64,000 nucleotides of DNA, taken from positions 144,129 through 208,128 of the forward strand of contig JAFGCC010000014.1 in assembly GCA_016932815.1 (NCBI GenBank), written 5' to 3'. Below, piece by piece: positions 48,561 to 58,108 of this stretch (positions are counted from its first letter, which is position 1; each line of letters begins with the position of its first letter). Made by a program: the position numbers and the translations under genes. Below the pieces are notes generated by a model. That model was not told the DNA's origin, made no database searches, and saw only the letters and a list, made by a program, of their open reading frames with translations. This stretch comes from Microcaldota archaeon. Lineage in GTDB: Archaea; Micrarchaeota; Micrarchaeia; Anstonellales; Bilamarchaeaceae.

Positions 48561-50420
48561 TCACGCCTTGTCCTTTAGGATAATACGCGGGAATATGAAC
48601 ATCGAGCGTATTTCCCCAAGCAGCAGCTTGAACGCGTAACTCATCTCAATTGATGAAACATCCTCGCTGTCGCACAGCGGGCACATGTCCTTGTTTTTCA
48701 CGTAATCGTGGTAGGCGAACATCCCGCACTTGTTGCACACAAGCTGGATGGTCTTGTCGCTCTCTTCTAGCAGCCTCTCGCGGATTAGCATGCTAGCACC
48801 ATAGCCGATTAGGCAGTCACGTTCCATCTCCCCGAAGCGGAGGCCTCCCTCGCGGGCGCGGCCTTCGGTGGGCTGGAGGGTAAGGAGCTGTACGGGGCCC
48901 CTGCTGCGCACGTGCATCTTGTTTGAAACCAGGTGGTGGAGGCGCTGGTAATAGACCGGGCCCATGAAGAGCTTTACCTGCATCTTCTGGCCGGTTATGC
49001 CATCGTAGAGCCACTCCTCGCCGTATTCGTCAAAGCCCTTCGCCTTTAGCACAGTAGCGTAATCCTCCTCGGTGTTTCCGCTGAATGCGGTCCCGTCCAT
49101 GAGCTTTCCTTCCAGGGCGCCGGCCTTTCCTCCGAGGGTTTCTAGGAGGTGGCCCGCAGTCATCCTTGAGGGGATTGCGTGCGGGTTGAGGATAAGGTCC
49201 GGGGTGATTCCGTCTTTTGTAAAGGGCATGTCCTCCTGCTTTAGGAGGAGGCCGATTACTCCCTTCTGCCCGTGCCGGGACGCGAACTTGTCCCCCACTT
49301 CGGGAACCTTGGGCGAGCGGACCTTGATTTTTACCAGGCGGTTGCCGCTTGGGGCTTCGGTCACTACGACCGAGTCCACGCAGCCTTTTTCGCCGGACTT
49401 GAGCGAAAGCGAACTCTCCCTCTTCTTTTCTTCCACTACTCCGAAAACGGAGATTTCCTCTAGGAAGCGGGGAGGCGAAGTCTTTCCGACAAGGACTTCC
49501 TTGCCGGAGAGCTGGCTCTCAGGGTAGACGATTCCATCATCGTCTAGGTGCTTGTAGGCTTCCTCTCCCCTGTAGCCTACTACATCGGGGGTGGGGACTT
49601 CTATTTTGTCCTTTTGCCCTCCGGGGTATAGGCGCTCTTCGGTTGAGTAGGTCTTGAGCATCATCGCCCTTCCTAAGCCGCGGTCGATTGCGTTGCGGTT
49701 TACGACCGTTCCGTCTCCCATGTTGTATCCCTTGTAGGTGGTGATTGCCACTACGAAGTTCTGCCCGGCTGCCTTCTTGTCCAGCCTAAGGCTCTTGTAG
49801 AGGTCGGTGGAAACGATTGGCCTCTGCGGGTAATACATAATATAGGAGCGGGTGTCGAAGCGGTGGTTGAAATTCACCGCATAAAGGCCCAGGGACTGCT
49901 TGGCCATTGAGCAGGCCATCGTAATCCTCGGCGCGGAGTTGTGCTCCGGGTAGGGGAGAACGGATGAGGTTACCCCGAAAATGGTGGAGGGGAGGACCTC
50001 AAAGTGCGTGTGCGCTTCTGTGATGTCCTCTTCTTTTAGCGCGATTAGGGCGTTCTCTTCCTCTTCAGCGTCCAGGTATTCTATTACTCCCATTTTTACG
50101 AGGTGCTCCCAGCTTAGGGCGCCGGATTCCACCTTGCTCATGATTTCGGGGGTAAGGCGGGACTTCCCAGCTTCCACGACCACGTACGGGTTGCGCACCC
50201 TTCCGCCGTCGCTGTTGATGAAGACTTCCTTTGTGCGCTCGTTGTGGAAAACGTTGACTTCGTAATTGAGCTCGTTCATGCGCCTCTTTTCCCTGAGGCG
50301 CGCTGCGAGAGATGCGCCATCGGGGTGGAAGCCCATGAGGTTGCCATTTACATAAATGGCCGCCTTCTCCGGGGCTTCGTCCGCCCGCTTTTTCTGGGAT
50401 TTTGTTTTAGCAGTAGCCAT
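48561..50420 (-). CDS. rpoB1: RNA polymerase subunit B'
   Basis: GDKFASRHGQKGVIGLLLKQEDMPFTKDGITPDLILNPHAIPSRMT; REGGLRFGEMERDCLIGYGAS. Confidence 0.98.
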   Translation of the reverse strand: MATAKTKSQKKRADEAPEKAAIYVNGNLMGFHPDGASLAARLREKRRMNELNYEVNVFHNERTKEVFINSDGGRVRNPYVVVEAGKSRLTPEIMSKVESGALSWEHLVKMGVIEYLDAEEEENALIALKEEDITEAHTHFEVLPSTIFGVTSSVLPYPEHNSAPRITMACSMAKQSLGLYAVNFNHRFDTRSYIMYYPQRPIVSTDLYKSLRLDKKAAGQNFVVAITTYKGYNMGDGTVVNRNAIDRGLGRAMMLKTYSTEERLYPGGQKDKIEVPTPDVVGYRGEEAYKHLDDDGIVYPESQLSGKEVLVGKTSPPRFLEEISVFGVVEEKKRESSLSLKSGEKGCVDSVVVTEAPSGNRLVKIKVRSPKVPEVGDKFASRHGQKGVIGLLLKQEDMPFTKDGITPDLILNPHAIPSRMTAGHLLETLGGKAGALEGKLMDGTAFSGNTEEDYATVLKAKGFDEYGEEWLYDGITGQKMQVKLFMGPVYYQRLHHLVSNKMHVRSRGPVQLLTLQPTEGRAREGGLRFGEMERDCLIGYGASMLIRERLLEESDKTIQLVCNKCGMFAYHDYVKNKDMCPLCDSEDVSSIEMSYAFKLLLGEIRSMFIFPRIILKDKA

Positions 50421-50426
50421 AAGACA

Positions 50427-51896
50427 TCACCCTTTCCATCCTCCGCTTTCTAGGCCAAACTTCTTGACCAGCTCAACTACTTCGGCTTCGTCGCCGCCCT
50501 TTGTGACCTGCGCAAGTATTGCGAGGTTCTTTACAAGAGAACAGCTTGGGCCTTCGGGCGTTTCGCTGGGGCATAGCTTTCCCCAGTGCGTCCCGTGGAG
50601 GTCCCTCGCCTTGAAGTGCGGGTGCTTCTTGCTCAAAGGAGAGATAATCCTGCGCATGTGCGACATCATTGCGAGGTTGCTTGTGCGGTCAAGGAGCTGG
50701 GAGACACCCGTCTGCCCGGCAATCCAGTTCCCGGTTGCCATGGCGTAGCGGATGCGGTCAACTAGGGTATCCTGGCGCACTAACGTGTGCACCTGGAGCT
50801 TCCTGCCCCTTGCATCCGCCCTGCTTGCCTGGTATATTATGTCCTTTGTCAGGAACTGGAAGGCGTAGCGGAAGAGCTCGTCCATCAGGTTGCCTGCAAG
50901 TTTTACCCTCTTGTTTGCGTAGTGGTCCTTGTCGTCCACTGCGAGCCTCTTGTTGGCAACGCGGATTGCCCTCTGCGCCATCCTTATTAGGTAGTATGAT
51001 TTCTTTGGGAGGTCGCCCTTCTCCACTCCGAGATGCGGCAGGAGGTAGGTGCCTACTAAGTTGTCAAGCCTTGAGAGGCGGAACTCCTCGGGCTGCCCGG
51101 GCGAAATCCTCTTGCTTAGTGTCTGGATTGCATCTTCCCTGCTCTTGCACGGCTCTTTTTCAAGGTTGAGGAGGATGTCGTTCTGGATGATGCGGTCCTG
51201 CGAGAACGCCGCTAGGATGTCCTTGTCTTTTTCAAGCCCCAGCACCCTAAGGAGCTGGATGAAAGAGAGGTCGGGCGGGGTTGCGGGGAATTCCACGCGG
51301 AGGAACCCGTCTGCGTTCCTTGTGACCACGCACCTTGCGCGGAAGCCGTGCCTTGTTGAGAACACCTTTGCAACGGTTCCCGTGGTTTCCTTTGTGGTCA
51401 TGATTTTATTGGGGACTAAGTCCTCGATTCCAACTAGCACGCGCTCGCTGCCATTTACTATGAAATATCCTCCGGGGTCGTCGGGGTCTTCGCCCGCGTC
51501 TATTAGCTCGTCCTTGGTCATGTGGGAGAGGTAGCAGAGCTTGGACTTTACCATCACCGGGATTTCCCCGATGAAAACGTCGGAGTAGGTCGGGCGCTCA
51601 ATGCCATTGAAGAGGGGAACTATCTCCATGAAAACCGGGGCGGCATATGTTATGTTGCGAAGCCGTGCTTCTGCGGGGGCAATCTGCCTGTATCCCCCTT
51701 TTACCTCATAAAACCTTGGGGGCTCAACGCGGAGTTTTCCCAAAACGAGTTCAAAACCTTCGACATTCGTCTCGATTTTTCCCACCCTGTCAACAACCGC
51801 CTGCATTCCCACGTCAACGAACCTGTTGTAGGAATCAAGCTGCTGCTTGACAAGGCTGTTAGTCCTAAAATATGAATCAAGAAGTGCGCCTCTCAT
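50427..51896 (-). CDS. rpoB2: RNA polymerase subunit B''
   Basis: GYFIVNGSERVLVGIEDLVPN; DLHGTHWGKLCPSETPEGPSCSLVKNLA. Confidence 0.98.
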   Translation of the reverse strand: MRGALLDSYFRTNSLVKQQLDSYNRFVDVGMQAVVDRVGKIETNVEGFELVLGKLRVEPPRFYEVKGGYRQIAPAEARLRNITYAAPVFMEIVPLFNGIERPTYSDVFIGEIPVMVKSKLCYLSHMTKDELIDAGEDPDDPGGYFIVNGSERVLVGIEDLVPNKIMTTKETTGTVAKVFSTRHGFRARCVVTRNADGFLRVEFPATPPDLSFIQLLRVLGLEKDKDILAAFSQDRIIQNDILLNLEKEPCKSREDAIQTLSKRISPGQPEEFRLSRLDNLVGTYLLPHLGVEKGDLPKKSYYLIRMAQRAIRVANKRLAVDDKDHYANKRVKLAGNLMDELFRYAFQFLTKDIIYQASRADARGRKLQVHTLVRQDTLVDRIRYAMATGNWIAGQTGVSQLLDRTSNLAMMSHMRRIISPLSKKHPHFKARDLHGTHWGKLCPSETPEGPSCSLVKNLAILAQVTKGGDEAEVVELVKKFGLESGGWKG

Positions 51897-51913
51897 GCAT
51901 TCACCTTTTTAGA

Positions 51914-52138
51914 TTATTCGGCCACCAGCCGATAGTAATCGTAAGAACCCGTAACGTCGGTCCTGCTTATCCTGATTACGTCCCCGGATTTTGCTTCGAG
52001 GGCTTTTGCGCATGGGTCGTCCGAACGCATTATCGGGAGGTCCGCTGCGGAAATCCCGTATTTCTTAAGCAGCTTTTCTACGTCGCCATCCCCCATAACC
52101 TTCATTTTTGGAACAAGATTGTGCTCCAGTACATCCAT
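51914..52138 (-). CDS. rpoH: RNA polymerase subunit H
   Basis: DVLEHNLVPKMKVM...LLKKYGISAADLPIMRSDDPCAKALEAKSGDVIRISRTDVTGSYDYYRLV. Confidence 0.93.
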   Translation of the reverse strand: MDVLEHNLVPKMKVMGDGDVEKLLKKYGISAADLPIMRSDDPCAKALEAKSGDVIRISRTDVTGSYDYYRLVAE

Positions 52139-52382
52139 AGACAGTTTTTTCTTCAAGGGCCCACCCGGATGCCGAGCCTTCCCGACAGGCATGGGGCACA
52201 CTCCGTAGAAGAATACGGGGGCTCGCATAGGGATAAGGCTGGCAGTATCCTTCCATTTTGATACATACTGTTTAAAAAGGTTCCGAATTTTCCGGGCGTG
52301 GCTGCCGCTGGGGCATTTGGGCATGTGAAAAAGAGGATACTAACCATAGGGGCTGGGAGGTTTTTAGTAGGATTATTGCACT

Positions 52383-52931
52383 CTATCGAAGTTCATAGAG
52401 CTCTTTTAGCATTTTTGGGAGCTCTTTTGGGCTTTGCGCTTTGAGCAGGAAGCCGTGGTTTTTGAGGGTTATTATGCTTTCCCTGGGCCCGGATGCTTCT
52501 CTTGCAAGCTCCATGCTTCCGTAGGGGAGCTCCGGGACTTCCGGGAATTTCCCCTTTGCTTTTTCCAGCAGCGAATCGTCGTGGAAATGCAGGATTGCAT
52601 TGATTTCCGGCTGGTTCTCGTAGATAAAATGGTGCATGAAGGATTCGGAGGAAGGGGTTTTGCCCTCTGCGATTACGAAGAATGAGGATTCTTCTGCACT
52701 AATTACGTGGGAGAGGGAATCCTTGTTTAATTTGGTTAGCTTTTCGCCTGCGCCTTTTATTAGGAAACCTTTTTTTGTGCGCACACTCAGGTTGCCTTCG
52801 TTTTTGTTTGGGTGGAGGAATTCTTTTAAGGCGGAATCGATTTGCAGGAGCTCTTCTATTCTGGAATCATCCGCGGTTATTCCTCCGGTGATTTTGCAGG
52901 AGAATTTTGCGCCCTTGTATTCTTCACCCAT
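52383..52931 (-). CDS. class II aldolase/adducin-family protein
   Basis: EGNLSVRTKKGFLIKGAG ... SFMHHFIYENQPEINAILHFHDDSLL ... IITLKNHGFLLKAQ. Confidence 0.85.
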   Translation of the reverse strand: MGEEYKGAKFSCKITGGITADDSRIEELLQIDSALKEFLHPNKNEGNLSVRTKKGFLIKGAGEKLTKLNKDSLSHVISAEESSFFVIAEGKTPSSESFMHHFIYENQPEINAILHFHDDSLLEKAKGKFPEVPELPYGSMELAREASGPRESIITLKNHGFLLKAQSPKELPKMLKELYELR

Positions 52932-52972
52932 GGAAGGTTGGTAATCAAAGAAAAAATAAAACTCTTCCGAAA

Positions 52973-53626
52973 CTACTTCTTCCGCTTCTTTTTTCTGGAG
53001 CGAGAGTAAAGGATGCCGCTTGAGATTGCCAATAAGAGGAAAAGTGCGGCAAAGGAGAGGTTGAATGTCTTACTTATGTTGCAGCTCTCTCCCAATTGCC
53101 CGCTCAAGCCAAATTCGCTTCCTTGCCCGGAGGGGCAATAATCGTCATCCCACATGTTCGGGCAGTTGCCATCATAAGTGTGGGAGGAGCAGTTCTCACT
53201 AGTGATAAACAGGATGTAAGCTAGGCAAAGCAACAGGATAACGGATGATGAGGCAAAGAGCAACTTGAATGCGCCCGCCTTGCCCGACCTGAATTTTTCA
53301 ACTAGGAAGCGGATTGGCAGCCCGATGGCAGCGGCCAATATTGCCACTAGGGGTATGAGCCATACCGGGATGGATGGGAAATAGAAGAACGCACACAAAA
53401 CCGGCAACGTGGCACCATAAAGCAACGAGATTGCAGCCGCGCATGCCTCATTGCAGGGATTCTGGGAGAAATAATACGCCAAGGGAACCGCCAGGGCCAG
53501 GAAACAAAATAGGAAAAGGACGAATGTCACAAACAAACCGGACATGCCTGCCAGGAAAGTCATGGAGGTAAAAATCAAAATCCCAAGAACATACATCACA
53601 AGGAGATGCCTACAATTGATTTCCAT
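52973..53626 (-). CDS. polytopic membrane protein
   Basis: Multiple TM segments; unknown family. Confidence 0.65.
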   Translation of the reverse strand: MEINCRHLLVMYVLGILIFTSMTFLAGMSGLFVTFVLFLFCFLALAVPLAYYFSQNPCNEACAAAISLLYGATLPVLCAFFYFPSIPVWLIPLVAILAAAIGLPIRFLVEKFRSGKAGAFKLLFASSSVILLLCLAYILFITSENCSSHTYDGNCPNMWDDDYCPSGQGSEFGLSGQLGESCNISKTFNLSFAALFLLLAISSGILYSRSRKKKRKK

Positions 53627-53671
53627 GGATAGGGCCTCTTCTTCAACGTTTAAAATCCTTTCAAGCAGCCA

Positions 53672-54622
53672 TTATTCAGGAGGCGAGCAGGAGAGCCCGT
53701 GCTCGGTAACGTATGCTGTTACCAGCGATGCGGGAGTTACGTCAAAGGCGAAATTGGCCGCGCGGGTGCCTTCTGCGAATGCGCGCACTCCGGCTGGCTC
53801 CAATATCTCGCGCTCATCCCTCCTTTCTATTGGGATTTTCTCCCCGGATTCCAGTTTGGAATCTATTGTGGATGAGGGGGCGAGAACGTAGAAGGGGATG
53901 CGGTGGTGCTTTGCAAGGACCGCTAAGGGGTAGGTGCCGATTTTGTTTGCGAAATCGCCATTCTTGCAGATGCGGTCTGCGCCCACCATTATTAGGTCCA
54001 CTTCCCCCTTGCGCATCAGGGAACCCGCAGTTGAATCGGTTATTACGTTGTGGGGGACTCCGGCTTCGCTTAGTTCGTAGCTTGTTAGTGCGCCCTGGAA
54101 CCTGGGGCGGGTTTCATCAACCCAGGCAAATACCCCTTTGCCCTTTTTGTGGGCGTAGAGTATTGCGCCTAGTGCGGTTCCGTATTTCCCAACCGCAATC
54201 GGCCCGGTGTTGCAATGGGTAAGAACCCTGTTCCCCTCCCCGATTAGTTCTGCGCCGTGCATGCAGATTAGCTTGCATTTATTGTAGATTGATTGCTCCC
54301 ATTCGGCTGCACGCTTTTGCGAATCCTCTCCGTTGTTTATGCCCTCTTTCATGAAATCAATTGCGTTCTTGAGGTCTATTGCCGTTGGGCGGGAATTGAG
54401 TATTTCTTCTGCCGCGCTATCTATTATGTAGCCTGCCTTTTCGGCCTGGGAGAGAGCGTATGCGCCTGCAATTGAGATTGCGGGCGCTCCCCTTACTGCC
54501 ATCTCCCTTATTGCCCCTATTGTCTGCTTGTAGTTCTTGCAGAGTAGGTATTCTTCTTTGAAAGGGAGCTTGCGCTGGTCCAGAAGTTTGAGCGTGCCTG
54601 CGGAAAAGGAGAATACTTCCAT
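53672..54622 (-). CDS. mtnA: S-methyl-5-thioribose-1-phosphate isomerase / eIF2B-like isomerase
   Basis: MAVRGAPAISIAGAYAL ... HCNTGPIAVGKYGTALG ... VDETRPRFQGALTSYELSEAGVPHNVITDSTAG ... IMVGADRI. Confidence 0.93.
   Translation of the reverse strand: MEVFSFSAGTLKLLDQRKLPFKEEYLLCKNYKQTIGAIREMAVRGAPAISIAGAYALSQAEKAGYIIDSAAEEILNSRPTAIDLKNAIDFMKEGINNGEDSQKRAAEWEQSIYNKCKLICMHGAELIGEGNRVLTHCNTGPIAVGKYGTALGAILYAHKKGKGVFAWVDETRPRFQGALTSYELSEAGVPHNVITDSTAGSLMRKGEVDLIMVGADRICKNGDFANKIGTYPLAVLAKHHRIPFYVLAPSSTIDSKLESGEKIPIERRDEREILEPAGVRAFAEGTRAANFAFDVTPASLVTAYVTEHGLSCSPPE
54565..54622. repeat. 58-bp direct repeat copy 1 (start of mtnA)
   Basis: GGAGCTTGCGCTGGTCCAGAAGTTTGAGCGTGCCTGCGGAAAAGGAGAATACTTCCAT, identical to 54752-54809. 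Confidence 0.97.
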
Positions 54623-54719
54623 GTAGGTTGATTTAGCGCATAAGGTTATTTTAAGATGGGGGTTGGTGCAGGCAGAAAAATGCTAGGAAGGAGATTTGTG
54701 GGGGGAGGTGGTTCCACTA

Positions 54720-54809
54720 GGGGAGGGGGCGCTCCCCCTCACCTGGTGCGAGGAGCTTGCGCTGGTCCAGAAGTTTGAGCGTGCCTGCGGAAAAGGAGAA
54801 TACTTCCAT
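54720..54809 (-). pseudogene. duplicated 5' fragment of mtnA (short ORF MEVFSFSAGTLKLLDQRKLLAPGEGERPLP)
   Basis: 58-bp perfect repeat of the mtnA 5' end (54752-54809) then unrelated codons and a stop. Confidence 0.75.
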
Positions 54810-54863
54810 TATTGTATTGGTTTGTAGAAGCAGATTTAAGGGTTTCTTTTGGAAATGAGTGAT

Positions 54864-55457
54864 ATGATAGTAATCATAGACAACGGCTCGCAGTACACCC
54901 ACCTAATAAAGAGGAACATGAGGGATTTGGGCAAAGAAGCGCAAATCCTCCAGAACAAGGGCGAAGGGACGCTAATTGGGGTTGCCGCGCTCAACCCAAA
55001 GGCAATCATACTAAGCGGGGGGCCATCATCCGTTACGGTTGGGGACAACGGGGCAAGCGCGCAAATCATCCAGAAGGTATGGAATGGGGAGGATGGATGG
55101 GGCGGGATTCCGCTTCTTGGAATATGCTACGGCCACCAGTTGCTTGCATATGAGCTTGGGGGGAGAGTGGGAAAGGGGGCTTCCGCGGAATACGGGCTGG
55201 GGCGCGTTTTCGTGGATGACGAGGATGTGCTGTTTAAGGGAGTGCCTTCGGAATTTACCGCGTGGGTTTCACATTTTGACGAGGTAAAGGAACTGCCAGA
55301 GGGGTTTGTGCCGCTTGCGCACTCTAAGACCTGCACGGTTGAGGCAATGAAGCATTCGGAGCGCAAAATCTTCGGCCTGCAGTTCCACCCCGAAGTGTGG
55401 CACACGGAAAACGGGGAGAAGATACTGGAGAACTTCCTCTTGGCCATTGAATCCTGA
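54864..55457 (+). CDS. guaA: GMP synthase glutamine amidotransferase subunit
   Basis: IVIIDNGSQYTHLIKRNMRDLG ... ILSGGPSSV ... LLGICYGHQLLAYELGG ... FGLQFHPEVWHTENG; start refined. Confidence 0.94.
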   Translation: MIVIIDNGSQYTHLIKRNMRDLGKEAQILQNKGEGTLIGVAALNPKAIILSGGPSSVTVGDNGASAQIIQKVWNGEDGWGGIPLLGICYGHQLLAYELGGRVGKGASAEYGLGRVFVDDEDVLFKGVPSEFTAWVSHFDEVKELPEGFVPLAHSKTCTVEAMKHSERKIFGLQFHPEVWHTENGEKILENFLLAIES

Positions 55458-55467
55458 AAGATTCCGG

Positions 55468-56310
55468 CTACTGGATCCTGAATGCGAACTCCCCCTCTAC
55501 TGGAACCCACGGGCCCGCTTCTGTTAGGTCCTTGCAAACTGCCGTCCATTCCCCCGGTTCATCCGAATACGTCCAGCCCACATTGCCCACCGTGTCATCC
55601 CTCTTTAGGAGAATCCAGTAGGTTCCGGCAGGGAGGATTTTGTCTTGGAGCGAAAACACGTGCCACTCCGGCTCTTCGTCCAGGGAGATTGTGGGGAGCG
55701 TGGCGTTTATGATTAAGCTGGATTCGGAAGTCCCCGGAACGTTGCCAGAAGGCCTGCGCAATTCAAGTATTGCATCCTTTCCGCTGCGCGTTTTGACAAG
55801 CGAGCGAAGGTGCAGCTCCACGCTGGATATTGCAGCCTGGTTTTCCAGGACGAATTCCTGCGCGCACCAGAGGTTGGGGCTAACCTGGTAGCTATCATCG
55901 CCCTCCCCAAATTCCTCGTAGCCTAGGGGGGTTATCGTCAATGGAAGGGTTTTCGCCTCGGAAACCCTGGTCCCGTTTGCATCTTCCAATGCCGCCTCAA
56001 GCTCGTGGTAGCCCACTTCCAGCGCAAGATACGGGATTGAGAGCTCGTTGCTGGATGGGGCATCCGTTTCGTTTAGCGCCACTTTTGCAAAGGATTGTCC
56101 GTCATCGGTTATTGCGAGCACCAATGAAGAATTGAACGTTTCCCCATCCAGTTTTACCAATAGCGAATACTCCCTTGAGAATACGTGGTCCTGCGAACTT
56201 ATCGCAAAATACTTTATTTCGTGGCTCTCTCCCCCCTTGCTTGGGCATCCGCAGAGCAGGAGGGAGAATGCGAGCAGGGAAAGTGCCGCAAGAATCCCGT
56301 GTTGTTTCAT
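55468..56310 (-). CDS. secreted lipoprotein
   Basis: MKQHGILAALSLLAFSLLLCGCPSKGG lipobox-like; beta-rich ectodomain. Confidence 0.7.
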   Translation of the reverse strand: MKQHGILAALSLLAFSLLLCGCPSKGGESHEIKYFAISSQDHVFSREYSLLVKLDGETFNSSLVLAITDDGQSFAKVALNETDAPSSNELSIPYLALEVGYHELEAALEDANGTRVSEAKTLPLTITPLGYEEFGEGDDSYQVSPNLWCAQEFVLENQAAISSVELHLRSLVKTRSGKDAILELRRPSGNVPGTSESSLIINATLPTISLDEEPEWHVFSLQDKILPAGTYWILLKRDDTVGNVGWTYSDEPGEWTAVCKDLTEAGPWVPVEGEFAFRIQ

Positions 56311-56336
56311 GCTCTGCGCAATCGGGGGGAAAGAAT

Positions 56337-56358
56337 AAAAAAGTTCTCAAACTTTTTT
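56337..56358 (-). terminator. AT-rich hairpin
   Basis: AAAAAAGTT-ctca-AACTTTTTT perfect 9-bp inverted repeat downstream of pepQ. Confidence 0.4.
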
Positions 56359-56362
56359 AGCT

Positions 56363-56409
56363 ATTGCAAATTGCCGATGGTATGCTCAACTGCTGATGCA
56401 ATTTGCAAT
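56363..56409. repeat. 12-bp perfect inverted repeat with 23-nt spacer
   Basis: ATTGCAAATTGC (56363-56374) / GCAATTTGCAAT (56398-56409). Confidence 0.9.
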
Positions 56410-56476
56410 TCAATAAAAACGCTAGTTGCGTGCGGGTGCGGATTTTTCGCAAAAAGGAAGGCGGCGGTGTGGGGGC

Positions 56477-57427
56477 TTAGAGGACGTTTGCTTTTTTGCC
56501 GTCAAAATGGATTGTGTTCTCGTATCTCAGCCCGTAATTCCCCCTGAAATAAACCGAAGGCTCTATTGTGAATGTTGCGTTTATTATGCTGTCTCTGGAC
56601 TTGGGGGAGAGCGAAGGCATCTCGTGGACCTCCAACCCGATTCCGTGGCCGATTCCGTGCGGGGGATACGGGAGCCCCTCTTTTTCGTAGAGCTTTATTG
56701 AGAGGGCGGCTATCTCCGAACCCTTCTGCATGGAGGGAATCTCGTCTTTTATGAGGCGGAAAATCCTCTTTATTTTCGAATAGTTTTTCTCCTGCTCCCG
56801 GTTTAGGCGGAAGCAGCGGGTGACATCCCCGTTGTAGTGCCCAACCTGCACGCCGTAGTCGATTAGGAGTGGGGAGGAGGTGCGCTTCCGGGTTGGAGCG
56901 GAATGGGGGTATGAGGAGTTTTTTGCGCAAGCGACTATTGCGGCGAATGCGGGGGAAGCGGAGTTTGCAAACGTTTCCGCTAGGAGATGGGATGCGATTT
57001 TATCTTCTGTTGCCTTGGGCTTTTTGCCTGCTTTTTCTATTAGTTTTTTCGAGAGCACGGATGCTTTTTTCAGGAGGGAGATTTCCCCGCTGCTCTTTAT
57101 GCTGCGGTAGAATGCAAGCTCATTTGAAGCATTCTTCAGCCTGAATGCGCGCGAGAGTTTTAGGTAAAGCGATGCGGGGATGCCCCTAAAATCCAGGGAA
57201 AGCATTTCGGATTTTTTGAGCAGTGAGGAGATTGTCGCGAGGGGCTTTTTCCCGTATGAGATTACCTCGTAGCCGCAAACGGATTCCGCGTATTCTAGGT
57301 TCATTTCCGGGACCAGGAGGCGCTTCCCGCTTTTGCCGGATAATAGGAAGGCGTGGTCTATGTCCAGGCCGGAATGGTAGTAGAAATTCGGGTTGAAGGA
57401 TTCTCCGCGATATAAGAGCAGGCTCAT
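56477..57427 (-). CDS. pepQ: Xaa-Pro aminopeptidase/dipeptidase (M24)
   Basis: LLIDYGVQVGHYNGDVTRCF ... PPHGIGHGIGLEVHEMPSL ... FTIEPSVYFRGNYGLRYENTIHF. Confidence 0.93.
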   Translation of the reverse strand: MSLLLYRGESFNPNFYYHSGLDIDHAFLLSGKSGKRLLVPEMNLEYAESVCGYEVISYGKKPLATISSLLKKSEMLSLDFRGIPASLYLKLSRAFRLKNASNELAFYRSIKSSGEISLLKKASVLSKKLIEKAGKKPKATEDKIASHLLAETFANSASPAFAAIVACAKNSSYPHSAPTRKRTSSPLLIDYGVQVGHYNGDVTRCFRLNREQEKNYSKIKRIFRLIKDEIPSMQKGSEIAALSIKLYEKEGLPYPPHGIGHGIGLEVHEMPSLSPKSRDSIINATFTIEPSVYFRGNYGLRYENTIHFDGKKANVL

Positions 57428-58056
57428 TTTCCCACCAGCATTGCGTCTTCTATGTGCGCGACTCCCCGCACGCCGTCCCATTCCTTCCTCCATTTCTTGA
57501 TTTCGATTCTTTCTTCGAAAAACGGCGCGTCCGCAACGAAGGTTTCGCCTTCTCCCCCTTCTAGGAGGGGGTGGACGTTTTTTACTTTGCCCATTTTGGA
57601 GAGCGGCTCGCCCAATAATTCGGGGCCCAGGCCTTCTGCGGAAACCGCGGTAATGTACGTTTCGAAATGCGCGAGCATTTCCCGCTGGAGCACGTTCTCC
57701 TTGTGCCAGAGGGGGGAATAGGTTGGGAGCTTGAGCTCCTGCCCTATCTTGTCTATGCGCTGCTTCTGGTATTCGCTTGCTATTGCCCCGGTAACTATGC
57801 CTTGTATCTCAAGTTCGGAGAGGGCGTCTTTTAGCCCTTCTAGCTCGTTTTCATTTGTAGCTTCCAGGGTAACCTGCGGAAGGCGCATGGCCTGTGCCTG
57901 GAGTTGTGTCCATTGCGCATTTGGGTGGTGGAACATCATTGAGTAGGGCTCCGGGAGCACGGTAACCAGGACCGGGCTCCAGCCAGAATGCATCGCCCAG
58001 AATGCCGCAAACACGCTGTCTTTCCCCCCTGAGAAGAGGCAGGCCACTTTGTGCAT
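57424..58056 (-). CDS. diphthine--ammonia ligase-like ATP pyrophosphatase (Dph6 family)
   Basis: MHKVACLFSGGKDSVFAAFWAMHSGW ... GIVTGAIASEYQKQRIDKIGQELKLPTYSPLWHK. Confidence 0.9.
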   Translation of the reverse strand: MHKVACLFSGGKDSVFAAFWAMHSGWSPVLVTVLPEPYSMMFHHPNAQWTQLQAQAMRLPQVTLEATNENELEGLKDALSELEIQGIVTGAIASEYQKQRIDKIGQELKLPTYSPLWHKENVLQREMLAHFETYITAVSAEGLGPELLGEPLSKMGKVKNVHPLLEGGEGETFVADAPFFEERIEIKKWRKEWDGVRGVAHIEDAMLVGK

Positions 58057-58108
58057 GAAGCGGGATTGGAAGAGTTGGGTTAAAAGGGTTTGGATTGGAA
58101 AAAGATTC

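Noticed and set aside
40699-52138. split RNA polymerase genes as a novelty
   Set aside because: B'/B'' and A'/A'' splits and this gene order are established in many archaea
54623-54751. IS/MITE with 58-bp target duplication
   Set aside because: No terminal inverted repeats or transposase, and 58 bp is too long for a usual target-site duplication; kept as a duplication of unknown mechanism
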